From Synechococcus sp. 8F6 (GTDB taxonomy: Bacteria; Cyanobacteriota; Cyanobacteriia; PCC-6307; Cyanobiaceae), in assembly GCF_002252665.1 (NCBI RefSeq), contig NZ_NQKZ01000003.1:114758-178757 (forward strand): 64,000 bases of DNA. Direction: 5' to 3'. Position 1 is the first letter of the stretch, and each line of letters begins with the position of its first letter. Both the position numbers and the translations under genes were made by a program. The notes beneath the pieces are model-generated. The model worked only from the letters and a program-made list of their open reading frames with translations, was not told the origin of the DNA and did no database searches. Shown piece after piece: positions 55,024 through 63,574 of the stretch.

Positions 55024-57020
55024 CCGCTGGCCAGCAGGCGCAGCTGATCCCGCAGCGGATCCACCTTGTGAACCCGCAGCTGCAGCAGATCGCCCGGATC
55101 GGAGCCGGCCGGGCAGTCGGCGGCCAGATCCATCGCCAGGCTCTCGACATGCACCAGGCCGAGGCGATCCTGGGGCCGTAGCCAGCGCAGGAAGGTGGCC
55201 GGCCAGTGGTCGCTGCGATGGGCATCGAACCACACCTGTTGCCAGTGGCGCTGGTCTTCCCGACTGATCTGCTGCCCCTGCCGCAGCGGACCCTCAAGAT
55301 CGGTCAGGAGGACCTGAAGGGCCTCGGACTCCAGGGGCTGGCGTTGCTGCTGCAGGGCCAGCAGTTGACGTTGCACCACCAGGTCGGCGTAGCGGCGGAT
55401 CGGCGAGGTGGCCTGCACATAGGCGGGAAGCCCCAGGCTGAAGTGGCCACTCGGCTGGGTGCCGGTGTGCCCGCGGCTCAGGCAGCGCTTGATGGCCGCA
55501 TGCCGCACGGGCCCGGCTGGCAGGGCGGCCAGCTCCGCCTCGGGGGGCAAGGCAGCCGGCAACTGGCTCCGGTACGGCAGGGCGAGGTTGTACTCACGGC
55601 CCATTTCGGCCACCACCGCACCGGCCAGGATCATGGCCTCGGCCACGAGCAGCCGAGCCGGGCTGGGCTCAGTGATCTCCAGCAGGGGTTCTTCGCCGCC
55701 GCACTGGATGCGCCCCTCCGGCTGGTCGAGCAGCAGGGCGCCATGGCGCACTCGCCACTGGCGGCGTCGCTGCAACAAGCCATGCAAATCGGCGAGATCG
55801 CGCTCCTGAGGGGGCGCCAGGTCGATCAGGTCGTCGGCATCTCCGTAGGAGAGCCGGTAGGTGGGCTTCACCCAGCTGCGTTGCAGGCCGGATGCGGCGA
55901 TGGCACCTTCGGCATCGAGCTCCACCCAGAGACTCCAGGCGGCACTGCGGCACCCAGCTCTCAGGCTCATCGGGCCGGTTCCTAGCTGCTCGGGAAACAT
56001 CGGCAGGATGCCGCCGGCCAGGTAGAGGCTGCTGCCCCGGCGTCGGGCCTCCTGATCCAAGGGCGAATGGGCTTCAATCAGGCGGCCGGGATCCGCCACG
56101 TGGATCCAGATGCGCTGCTGCCCGGTCGGGGTGGTTTCCAACGCCAGGCCGTCGTCGATGTCGCGGGTGTCGGAATCGTCGATGGTGACGCTGCGCTGGC
56201 CCATCAGATCCACACGGTCGATGTCGCCGGGGCGATCAGCCTCGGCCATCTCCAGCAGACGATCAGCCTCCGCCAACAGCTCCGCCGAAAAGCCCTGCTC
56301 CCAGGTGGTGGCGCGCAGCGATGGCAGGTGATGGGCTTGCCAGAGGCCCAGGTCAACCAGCAGATGGCGGATCGAGCCGGTGTCGGCCGTGCACTGGGCC
56401 GCGTGGAGAGCCTGTTTGAGCTGAGTGGGCAGAGGGCTGGTGCAGTCGCCCCCGGCCCAGCACTCCAGGAGTTCGAGTTGCTGCCGGTGCTCGCTTGCCA
56501 GGTCGTGGGGATCCAGGGGCTGGCGGAGCCGCAGGGCTTGGTGCCAGCGCTGCTCCGCCTCGGCCTGCAGTTGCTGATGACGCCGCTCTCGGCGCAGCTG
56601 CCGCAGGTCGTTGAGGCCACGGGCCTCCACATGGCCCTGGCGCAACCGAAACAGGGTCTGGGCTCCGTGGCACCATCGCCAGCAGGCCGCCACGGTGAGG
56701 CCATCGCGGCGGGAGCACACCAGATCCACCCAATCGGGCAGGGTTAACGGATGCCCATCCGCCTGCATCAACAACCAGGCCGCGGCCACATCACGCCTGG
56801 AGGGCACGGCTGCCGTTAAAGCGTCTTCCGTGATGTGCCAGGGCAGTTGCTCCAACCGCTGGGGCTGGGCCCCATCGCCAGGGCACGCGCCGAGCAGCTG
56901 CAACTGGCGCAGCGGTTGAATCTGTTGACGACCGGATGCACCGATCGCCAGCGAAGCCTTGTTGGACTGAACACTGAGAACGACAGCAACCTGGGGGCCG
57001 CGCTCGTCGCTGAGGCCCAC
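55020..57020 (-). CDS. RNB-domain exoribonuclease (RNase II/R family)
   Basis: This protein of at least 666 residues has an RNB catalytic domain with SVTIDDSDTRDIDDGLALE (the Asp cluster that binds Mg), IWIHVADPGRLIEAHSPLDQ and the end block GHFSLGLPAYVQATSPIRRY. The C-terminal S1 domain is short (LGLVHVESLAMDLAAD). It degrades RNA 3' to 5'. GTG 57020 is the first standard start, but the sequence just upstream in frame (FQPGDLVGL) looks coding, with a CTG at 57053 preceded by GAGG 8 bases away; translation may begin there. rpsR lies directly upstream. Confidence 0.88.
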   Translation of the reverse strand: MGLSDERGPQVAVVLSVQSNKASLAIGASGRQQIQPLRQLQLLGACPGDGAQPQRLEQLPWHITEDALTAAVPSRRDVAAAWLLMQADGHPLTLPDWVDLVCSRRDGLTVAACWRWCHGAQTLFRLRQGHVEARGLNDLRQLRRERRHQQLQAEAEQRWHQALRLRQPLDPHDLASEHRQQLELLECWAGGDCTSPLPTQLKQALHAAQCTADTGSIRHLLVDLGLWQAHHLPSLRATTWEQGFSAELLAEADRLLEMAEADRPGDIDRVDLMGQRSVTIDDSDTRDIDDGLALETTPTGQQRIWIHVADPGRLIEAHSPLDQEARRRGSSLYLAGGILPMFPEQLGTGPMSLRAGCRSAAWSLWVELDAEGAIAASGLQRSWVKPTYRLSYGDADDLIDLAPPQERDLADLHGLLQRRRQWRVRHGALLLDQPEGRIQCGGEEPLLEITEPSPARLLVAEAMILAGAVVAEMGREYNLALPYRSQLPAALPPEAELAALPAGPVRHAAIKRCLSRGHTGTQPSGHFSLGLPAYVQATSPIRRYADLVVQRQLLALQQQRQPLESEALQVLLTDLEGPLRQGQQISREDQRHWQQVWFDAHRSDHWPATFLRWLRPQDRLGLVHVESLAMDLAADCPAGSDPGDLLQLRVHKVDPLRDQLRLLASG

Positions 57021-57063
57021 CAGATCGCCGGGTTGGAAGGTTGCTGAGGCCAGCGGTCGCGCC

Positions 57064-57285
57064 TCAGCCTTCCGGATTCACAAAGGGCAGCAGGGCCACG
57101 ATGCGGGCACGCTTGACCGCATTGGTGAGATCCCGCTGCTGCTTGGCGGTGAGGCCAGTGAGACGGCGGGGCAGGATCTTGCCCCGCTCGGTGATGAATT
57201 TCTTGAGCAGATCGACGTCCTTGTAGTCGATCGGATCGCCGGGCTTGATCGGCGACAGACGCTTTTTAAAGAAGGAGCTGGACAT
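57064..57285 (-). CDS. rpsR: 30S ribosomal protein S18
   Basis: S18 (73 residues) sits on the 30S platform. The run [20 protein letters not shown] and [20 protein letters not shown] are diagnostic, followed by [18 protein letters not shown]. It is downstream of rpmG on the same strand, the usual cyanobacterial rpmG-rpsR pair. Length is normal. Confidence 0.97.
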
Positions 57286-57364
57286 GGGTTCGAACGGAGG
57301 GAAAAACGAACTGGTGCCTAACCGTGCAGAGGCGTGACGGAGACCAAGGAAATCGGCTTCAAGC

Positions 57365-57394
57365 TGACGTTGAGTTGACGTTGAGTTGACGTTG
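57365..57394. repeat. Short tandem repeat between rpmG and rpsR
   Basis: An 11-base unit TGACGTTGAGT is repeated about 2.7 times (TGACGTTGAGT, TGACGTTGAGT, TGACGTTGG) in the 161-base gap between rpmG and rpsR. It could be slippage-generated spacer sequence or a leader element for rpsR; nothing else is seen in the gap. Confidence 0.7.
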
Positions 57395-57446
57395 GTGCAA
57401 GCGCAACCGAGTAATCGGAGCGCTAGGCGGCCAGGTCAGTTGAAGA

Positions 57447-57641
57447 TCACTTGATTTCCTTGTGCGTCGTCGAGGCGTTGCAATGGGGGCAGAACTTCTT
57501 CAGCTCGAGCCGTTCGGTGGTGTTGCGGCGGTTCTTTTCGGTGGTGTAGCGAGACACACCTGGAGACCGCTTGGCGGGGTTGGACCGGCATTCCGTGCAC
57601 TCAAGAGTGATCACGATCCGGACGCCCTTGTTTTTAGCCAT
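57447..57641 (-). CDS. rpmG: 50S ribosomal protein L33
   Basis: L33 (64 residues) starts at ATG 57641 with [20 protein letters not shown] and ends in [23 protein letters not shown] sequence, so it has both zinc-binding Cys pairs (CxxC at each end) and is the Zn-containing form. The open frame continues far upstream to 58694, but that part is antisense to pheT. It precedes rpsR on the same strand and is divergent from pheT. Confidence 0.96.
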   Translation of the reverse strand: MAKNKGVRIVITLECTECRSNPAKRSPGVSRYTTEKNRRNTTERLELKKFCPHCNASTTHKEIK

Positions 57642-57752
57642 GAAGGACGTTGCGCCGCTGGTGCGATGCGAGAGGACAAGTTGCCAACATACCTTCCGGC
57701 AGTTCCCCTGCCTGTTGATCTCTAGGATCCCCCTTCTTGAAGGGATGGGCTG

Positions 57753-60206
57753 ATGCGGGTCTCGCTCCAATGGTTGCAGGAGCTGGTGACCGGCCCTGAG
57801 CAGGCCCTCGCTGTCGACGTTCTGGCCGAGCGGCTTTCGATAGCTGGCTTTGAGGTGGACGCCATCGACGACCTGGCGGCCCAGGCCCAGGGGGTCGTGG
57901 TGGGCTACGTGCGCGACCGGCAAGGCCATCCCAACGCCGACAAACTCAGCGTCTGCCAGGTGGATGTCGGTGCCGCGGAATCGCTGCAGATCGTCTGCGG
58001 GGCCGCCAACGTGCGGGCTGGCATCCACGTGCCGGTGGCCCTGGTGGGGTCTACTTTGCCCGCCGTCAATCTGACGATCAAGCCCGCCGAACTGCGTGGC
58101 GTGGCCAGCAGCGGCATGATCTGCTCCCTGGCGGAACTGGGCCTGAGCAGCGATGCCGATGGCATCGCCGAGCTCGATCAGCTGCTGGAGCAGGTGCCAC
58201 CGGTCGGTAGCCCCGTGGGCCCGTGCCTCGGCCTCGACGACCAAGTGCTGGAGTTGGCCATCACCGCCAACCGCCCCGACGGGCTCTCCATGCTGGGCAT
58301 CGCCCGGGAGGTGGCGGCCCTCGTCGGCGGACAGACCCACACCCCCGTGCCGGCTGGCGCCGCCCTTGACAGCCAGCCATTGCCCGTGGCCGCTGCGGAT
58401 CTCGCCGCGATTGAAGCCGGCGGTCTGTTCAGCGTGACGGCCCTGGACGGCCTCCAGGTGGCCCCGTCGCCCCGCTGGCTGCAACAGCGCCTCGAAAAGG
58501 CCGGCGTACGCCCGATCAACAACGTCGTCGACATCACCAATCTGGTGATGCTGGAAACAGGGCAGCCCCTGCATGCCTTTGACAGCCAGCAGCTGGCGGC
58601 TATCAGTGCCACATCCGCCCCCCAGGTGGACGCCCTGGGCCTCAGGCAAGCTCACGACGGGGAGCCGTTCATGGCCCTGGATGGCAGCGAGCACCAGCTC
58701 AGCCCCGAAGCCCTGGTGGTGACCTACAGCGGTCGGCCCATCGCCCTGGCCGGCGTGATGGGTGGTGCCGAGGAAGCGGTCGGTGAGGGCACCTGCGCCA
58801 TCTGGCTGGAAGCCGCGGTGTTTGCACCCCAGGCCGTGCGCCGCTCAGCCCGCAGCGTCGGACTGCGCACCGAGGCCAGCAGTCGCTTTGAGAAGGGCTT
58901 GCCCCGCGACAGCACCCTGGCAGCGGCCAACCGCGCCGTGGCACTGCTGCAGCAGCTCTGCGGCGCCAAGCTGGTCGGGCGCTGGCTGCATCAGAGCCCG
59001 CAGCTGGCCACCCAGCCCCTGCAGTTAAGGCGGGATGCCCTGCACAACCTGCTGGGGCCTGTGCAAGACGGAGACGCGTTCAGCGACCTCAGCGATGACC
59101 GCATCCTGCAAACCCTCACCGCTTTGGGCTGCAGCCTTGAGGCCGATGCCGACGACGAGGGTTGGCTGGTAACCGTGCCGGCTTCCCGTTCGATGGACCT
59201 GCAGCGGGAGGTCGATCTGATTGAGGAAGTGGCCCGCCTGGTTGGTTACGACCAATTCGCCTGCCATCTGCCCGATCCCCTCGAACCCGGCGGTCTGGAC
59301 CCAGCCCAACAGGTGGAGCGCCGCTTGCGGCTTCAGCTCTGTGGGGCTGGGCTGCAGGAAGCCTGCAGCTTCTCCCTTGTTGCCGCTGCTGCAGGGCGCA
59401 TCCCCCTGGCCAATCCCCTGCTGGCCGACTACGGCCACCTGCGCGACAACCTGCACGGAGAGCTGCTGGCGGCAGCGCGCCGCAACCTGCAAAGCGGCCA
59501 AGCCGGCTTCTGGGCCTTCGAGATCGGCCAGGTGTTCAGCACGGCGGCCGCCCAACCCGATCGCCAGCTGCTGGTGGGGGTGATCTGCGGGGAGCGACGC
59601 GGTGAGCGCTGGAGCAGCAGTGGCAAACCCCAACCGCCCAGCTACCACCAGGCCCGCGGCGTGCTGCAGCAGGCATTGGTGGCCTCGGCGATTCCCATCG
59701 AGGATCGGCCGCTGACGAGCCACCCCTTGCTGCATCCGGGCCGGGCGGCCGAACTGGTGGTGGAGGGCCGCCCCCAGGGTTGGTTTGGGCAGCTGCATCC
59801 TGAGCAGGCCGAAGCGCTCGACCTGCCGGAAGCCACCTACGTGTTTGAACTCGAGCTGGCGGCCCTGCTCACCGCCGCCACGCGTCGCAACCGATGGCAA
59901 CCCGCCTTTGCCCCCTACGCCACCGTGCCCGCCTCAGAGCGGGATCTGGCGGTGGTGGTGTCAACTGAGATCCGCTCGGCCGACCTGCTGCAGGTGATTC
60001 GCAAGGCTGGCAAGCCCCTGCTGGAGAAGGCCGAGCTGGTGGATCGTTACGCCGGCGACCAGCTGGCCGCCGGCCAATGCAGCCAGGCCTTCCGTCTGCG
60101 CTACCGCGATCCCAAGCGCACCCTGACCGACGAAGATGTGGAACGGGCCCATACCGCCATTCGTTCCGCCCTGGAACAGCAGCTGGGAGCTCAACTGAGG
60201 GCCTGA
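57753..60206 (+). CDS. pheT: Phenylalanyl-tRNA synthetase beta subunit
   Basis: PheT (817 residues) forms the alpha2beta2 synthetase with PheS. Domains in order are: N-terminal tRNA-binding OB fold ([20 protein letters not shown]), B3/B4 editing domain ([36 protein letters not shown]), B5, the catalytic-like core ([20 protein letters not shown]) and the FDX-ACB anticodon domain ([19 protein letters not shown]) ending [20 protein letters not shown]. Length is normal. Its end overlaps the convergent rlmD gene by 16 bases. Confidence 0.97.
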   Translation: MRVSLQWLQELVTGPEQALAVDVLAERLSIAGFEVDAIDDLAAQAQGVVVGYVRDRQGHPNADKLSVCQVDVGAAESLQIVCGAANVRAGIHVPVALVGSTLPAVNLTIKPAELRGVASSGMICSLAELGLSSDADGIAELDQLLEQVPPVGSPVGPCLGLDDQVLELAITANRPDGLSMLGIAREVAALVGGQTHTPVPAGAALDSQPLPVAAADLAAIEAGGLFSVTALDGLQVAPSPRWLQQRLEKAGVRPINNVVDITNLVMLETGQPLHAFDSQQLAAISATSAPQVDALGLRQAHDGEPFMALDGSEHQLSPEALVVTYSGRPIALAGVMGGAEEAVGEGTCAIWLEAAVFAPQAVRRSARSVGLRTEASSRFEKGLPRDSTLAAANRAVALLQQLCGAKLVGRWLHQSPQLATQPLQLRRDALHNLLGPVQDGDAFSDLSDDRILQTLTALGCSLEADADDEGWLVTVPASRSMDLQREVDLIEEVARLVGYDQFACHLPDPLEPGGLDPAQQVERRLRLQLCGAGLQEACSFSLVAAAAGRIPLANPLLADYGHLRDNLHGELLAAARRNLQSGQAGFWAFEIGQVFSTAAAQPDRQLLVGVICGERRGERWSSSGKPQPPSYHQARGVLQQALVASAIPIEDRPLTSHPLLHPGRAAELVVEGRPQGWFGQLHPEQAEALDLPEATYVFELELAALLTAATRRNRWQPAFAPYATVPASERDLAVVVSTEIRSADLLQVIRKAGKPLLEKAELVDRYAGDQLAAGQCSQAFRLRYRDPKRTLTDEDVERAHTAIRSALEQQLGAQLRA

Positions 60207-61648
60207 GCCGCACCGGCTGTTGCACCCTGCGGTGGTGCCCCACGGTGCAACACGGCCAACGTTTCAACGTGACTGGTCTGGGGAAAGAAATCGATCGGCT
60301 GGAGACTCGCCAGCTGGTAGTGGCAGCTCTCCACCAACTGGGCCAAGTCCCGGGCGAGGGTGGCAGGATCACAGCTGAGATAAAGGAGATGGGCCGGAGG
60401 ATTCGCCACGATGGCCTGCAGGGTGGCGGGTTCGAGACCTTTGCGTGGCGGGTCGAGGAACAGCACGTCGCAGTGGGCAAGATGCTCCCCGAGGCACCCT
60501 GAAACCACCCCCGCCTCAAAGGATGCCCGTTCCCCCAATCCGTTCTCCTTGGCGTTGGTCTTGGCTTGATGCACCGCCTCCGGGCTGAGTTCGATGCCAT
60601 GCACCTGCCACCCCGCCGCTGCCACCGGCAGGCTGTAGGTCCCGATGCCGCAATACGCATCCACCATCACGCCGGCCGGTAGGCCGTCGAGGGCCGCCAA
60701 CACGAGCGGCACCACCCGTTCCGCTTGCTGGGTGTGCACCTGGAAGAAGGTGTCGGCCGAGATGCGCAGGCTGAGATCGCAGAACCGTTCCTCCACCCAG
60801 CCACGTCCGACCACCACCCGGGTCTCAGGGCCCAGCAGGGTATTGGTGGGGAGTGGTTGCAGGTTGAGGCACACACCCACCAGCGCGGGCCAGCGCTGCA
60901 TCCACTGGGCCGCCAGGATCTCCAGGCCATCGAGCTCATCGTGACTGCTCACCAGGGTGATCAGCAGCTCGCCGCTGTGGCTGCCCAGGCGCAGCGCCAG
61001 ATGGCGCAGACCACCACCCTCCTGGCAATCGCGATCGACGGGCCAGTCGCTGGACTCCAGATCGGCTTTCAACGGCGCGATCAAGGCATCCAGGCGCGGA
61101 TCGAGCACCGGACAGTGGTTCATGTTGACGATCCGGTGGGTGCCGCGGCGGTAGAACCCCGCACGCAGGTGGCCGTCTTCACAGCGCTCCAGCGGAATGA
61201 TCGCCCGGTTGCGGTACCCCAGGCCCTCGGGAGCTGCCAAGAGGGGGGCCACTGGATGGTCGAGGTGAGCAATGCGACGAATGGCATCCACCACCTTCTG
61301 GTGTTTCCAGTGCTGCTGGCCGGCATCCTCAAGGTGTTGCAGGCTGCAGCCACCGCAATGCTCCGCCAGGATGCAGGGCGGCCGGCGCCTATCAGGAGCC
61401 GACTCCAGCACCTGCTCCAGCTCTGCCAACCAGTGGCGGCGGGCCTTGTGGGTCAGGCGCACCTGCACCTGCTCGCCTGGCAGGGCGCCGGCGACAAACA
61501 GCACCCGATCGGACAGCCTGGCCACCCCCTGACCATCGTGGGACAGGCCGGTGATCGACACTGTGACCCGGTTGCCGGTGGCCAGGTCTGGCTTGCTGTT
61601 GCTGATGTTGCTGCTGCTCGACGCCACGCCCGCCCGCCAATCGTTCAC
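60191..61648 (-). CDS. rlmD: 23S rRNA (uracil-5-)-methyltransferase RumA/RlmD family
   Basis: This 485-residue SAM-dependent enzyme makes m5U in 23S rRNA. A TRAM domain (VTVSITGLSHDGQGVARLSD) is followed by the [4Fe-4S] cysteines (CILAEHCGGCSLQHL plus a downstream Cys in NHCPVLDP), the SAM motif VMVDAYCGIGTYSLPVAAAG and the catalytic Cys in LLYLSCDPATLARDL. The set fits RumA (m5U1939) though RlmCD-type enzymes with two targets are hard to exclude. The last 16 bases overlap pheT. Confidence 0.93.
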   Translation of the reverse strand: MNDWRAGVASSSSNISNSKPDLATGNRVTVSITGLSHDGQGVARLSDRVLFVAGALPGEQVQVRLTHKARRHWLAELEQVLESAPDRRRPPCILAEHCGGCSLQHLEDAGQQHWKHQKVVDAIRRIAHLDHPVAPLLAAPEGLGYRNRAIIPLERCEDGHLRAGFYRRGTHRIVNMNHCPVLDPRLDALIAPLKADLESSDWPVDRDCQEGGGLRHLALRLGSHSGELLITLVSSHDELDGLEILAAQWMQRWPALVGVCLNLQPLPTNTLLGPETRVVVGRGWVEERFCDLSLRISADTFFQVHTQQAERVVPLVLAALDGLPAGVMVDAYCGIGTYSLPVAAAGWQVHGIELSPEAVHQAKTNAKENGLGERASFEAGVVSGCLGEHLAHCDVLFLDPPRKGLEPATLQAIVANPPAHLLYLSCDPATLARDLAQLVESCHYQLASLQPIDFFPQTSHVETLAVLHRGAPPQGATAGAAQALS

Positions 61649-61710
61649 CCTACGCCGTGCAAAGGGGCGTTACACGTTGCAGCCAGGGAAGGGGTTCCTG
61701 CTGCGGAGTC

Positions 61711-61718
61711 GATACAGT
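61711..61718 (+). promoter_or_regulatory. Possible -10 element for apcD
   Basis: GATACAGT lies 24 bases before the apcD ATG; the same octamer lies upstream of glpX. A TTGCAG is present at 61677-61682 but too far away (30 bases) to be a normal -35. Low-confidence call. Confidence 0.3.
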
Positions 61719-61741
61719 GATGCTCGCGTGTGGCCGCTGCG

Positions 61742-62236
61742 ATGAGCGTCGTTCGGGATCTGATCCTCCAGGCAGATGATCAGCTGCGCTATCCCAGCGG
61801 CGGCGAGCTGCGCTCCATGGTGGAGTTCCTCAGCGGAGGGGCCGAGCGCCTTGCCGTGGTGCGGGTGCTCACCGACAACGAAAAAAAGATCGTCGACGAA
61901 GCGGCCAAGCAGCTGTTTCAGCGCAACCCCGACTACGTCGCGCCTGGCGGCAACGCCTATGGCCAAAAGCAGCGGGCTCAATGCCTGCGGGATTACAGCT
62001 GGTATTTGCGCCTTGTCACCTACGGCGTTTTGGCTGGCAGCACCGAGATGATTCAGCAGATCGGCCTGGTGGGAGCCCGCGAGATGTACAACAGCCTCGG
62101 CGTGCCGATGCCGGGCATGGTTGAAGCGATGCGCACCATGAAGGATGCCGCGATTGCCCTGCTCAGCACCGAGCAAGCAGCAATGGCCGGCCCCTACTTC
62201 GACTATCTGATCCAGGGCATGCAAACCAGCACCTGA
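61742..62236 (+). CDS. apcD: Allophycocyanin alpha-B subunit (phycobilisome terminal emitter)
   Basis: ApcD (164 residues) is a phycobilisome core subunit that funnels energy towards photosystem I and II. The N-terminus [20 protein letters not shown] separates it from ApcA, and the chromophore-binding Cys81 is in [17 protein letters not shown], preceded by [10 protein letters not shown]. The C-terminus [11 protein letters not shown] is typical. The start is ATG 61742; the frame opens four codons earlier. It is a monocistronic gene with a strong terminator, and the bilin for Cys81 would be made by PcyA, encoded at 2.8 kb. Confidence 0.95.
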   Translation: MSVVRDLILQADDQLRYPSGGELRSMVEFLSGGAERLAVVRVLTDNEKKIVDEAAKQLFQRNPDYVAPGGNAYGQKQRAQCLRDYSWYLRLVTYGVLAGSTEMIQQIGLVGAREMYNSLGVPMPGMVEAMRTMKDAAIALLSTEQAAMAGPYFDYLIQGMQTST

Positions 62237-62260
62237 ACACCACCCGCCTAGCCTCCTTTC

Positions 62261-62299
62261 GCCCCGGTTGAGCATCCGTCTCATCCGGGGCTCTTTATT
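62261..62299 (+). terminator. Rho-independent terminator of apcD
   Basis: GCCCCGG (62261-62267) pairs with CCGGGGC (62285-62291), extended after a T-T mismatch by TGAG (62269-62272) with CTCA (62280-62283); TCTTTATT follows. The stem starts 24 bases after the apcD stop. Confidence 0.87.
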
Positions 62300-63067
62300 G
62301 GACCCACTAAGAATCCCGAATGGGATTATTGAGACGCTGGCCGAAGCGAAGGCTGTCGTCGATCCGTCCATCACCGCATCCACTCCTGCGCCGACAGATG
62401 CGTGCGTGATCGGCGAGGAAGAGTCGGTGTTGCGAAGCGCGGTCGGCTCATCATCACGCTCACCCCTTCAAACCGAATGCGTGGATCTGGCCAGATCAAG
62501 AGCCCCAAGCCAAGGTCAGGCTGCCCCCACCTCCGTCTCAGGTTCTTCGCCTAAGACTTGTTTCTGGTCTCAGGCTAAGTCTGGCCTTGGTTAACCGAGA
62601 GAGGCGGTCGACTATCCGATGCCGCGGGCGTCACGCCACTCCTGCTGACCATTGTTCAAGCCGCGTACCTGCATTAGACACAGGTACTCGTAGTCGAAAA
62701 GCTATATCATTACTCGTCTTCATCACTGATTCGAGCCACTGGACAGCGTCCTATCCCCACCCTGGACACAGTCCATTGATCGTCGTTGTACCCAGAAACA
62801 CCAGCCGGCATTCTGTGAAGGAGTATCTCCCAGGCTTGACCCAGGCAGAATCACTGAAATATTCAAGTCTCAGGAGACGGCATCCGAGATCAATGCTTGG
62901 ACGCCAATGGAATCAGCACGCTCCGCGAGTCCCCACGGCCCTGGCGCGCGCAACTATTCGCCCGTCTGATCTGAGTCCGCATTCAAGACTCAAAACAGGA
63001 CACCCCCGGTTTCAGGAAAGATGTCACCCCTCTGATCAGTACACCTGGGGGCTTGAGGACATGACCA
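62300..63067. other. Gene-poor segment between apcD and the IS element
   Basis: These roughly 770 bases look AT-richer than the flanking genes and contain no recognisable gene. Open frames of 108 and 170 codons (62268-62594 and 62587-63099, plus) lack family similarity and normal composition. Perfect inverted repeats are AATCCC/GGGATT with a 4-base loop (62312-62327) and GTACCTG/CAGGTAC with a 9-base loop (62665-62687). The left end of the IS must lie within the last part, but without the right end its inverted repeat cannot be fixed. It could be decayed mobile or intergenic DNA. Confidence 0.6.
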
Positions 63068-63574
63068 ATGCGTCGTTACAGCGAGGCCGTCAAGGCTGAC
63101 GTGAGAAGGCGGATGAGCCCGCCGCACCGCCAGAGCGTGGCTCGGATTTCAGAAGAGCTGGGCATTCACGTGGTGACCCTCTACAACTGGAGAAAGATTT
63201 GGCGGTTACAGGGAGAGGTGGTGCCGGCTTCCGAGAAGGAACCAGAGGGCTGGAGTGCTGCCGACAAATTCACGGTGGTGCTGGAGAGCGCTGGCCTGAA
63301 TGCCACCGAACTCAGTGGCTACTGCCGGGAGCGGGGGCTGTTTCCTGAGCAGGTGGAGCGTTGGCGGCAGGCTGCCCAGGATGCCAACGCAAAGCCAGTG
63401 CTCACCTTGAAAGAGCAGAAGGAGCTCGAGAAGCTCCGCGCCCAGGACCAGCGGGAGATCAAGGCTCTCAAGAAAGAGCTACAGCGCAAGGAGAAGGCCA
63501 TGGCGGAGATGGCGGCCTTGCTGGTGCTGCGAAAAAAGTGGGAAGCCTTCTGTTCGGAGGACGCGGAAGGCTGA
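63068..63574 (+). CDS. IS3-family transposase OrfA
   Basis: OrfA has 168 residues, starting at ATG 63068 behind GAGG nine to ten bases upstream. The N-terminus (RRYSEAVKADVRRRMSPP, then SVARISEELGIHVVTLYNWR) is an IS3/IS911 helix-turn-helix that binds the terminal repeats. The C-terminal helix (KELEKLRAQDQREIKALKKE, then LQRKEKAMAEMAALLVLRKK) is a leucine-zipper-like coiled coil for oligomerisation. At 168 residues it is longer than the usual 90-110-residue IS3 OrfA, having an extra domain (about 60-115) that resembles a second helix-turn-helix. Confidence 0.87.
   Translation: MRRYSEAVKADVRRRMSPPHRQSVARISEELGIHVVTLYNWRKIWRLQGEVVPASEKEPEGWSAADKFTVVLESAGLNATELSGYCRERGLFPEQVERWRQAAQDANAKPVLTLKEQKELEKLRAQDQREIKALKKELQRKEKAMAEMAALLVLRKKWEAFCSEDAEG
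63532..63572 (+). promoter_or_regulatory. Programmed -1 ribosomal frameshift site (orfA to orfB)
   Basis: In the orfA frame the heptamer A_AAA_AAG lies at 63532-63538. Five bases later AGCCTTC (63544-63550) pairs perfectly with GAAGGCT (63566-63572), extended inwards by G-C and wobble pairs. The -1 frame after the heptamer (GTG GGA AGC ...) is orfB without a stop to the window edge. Heptamer, spacer and stem-loop are the canonical set that makes OrfAB fusion transposase in IS3-family elements. Confidence 0.85.

Noticed and set aside
57642..58694. Upstream extension of the rpmG frame
   Set aside because: A 415-codon frame ends in L33, but only the last 64 codons match the family; the rest is antisense to pheT.
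62268..63099. Two plus-strand open frames (108 and 170 codons) as novel genes
   Set aside because: They begin inside the apcD terminator or end inside orfA, have no ribosome-binding site or domain character, and use codons unlike the neighbours.
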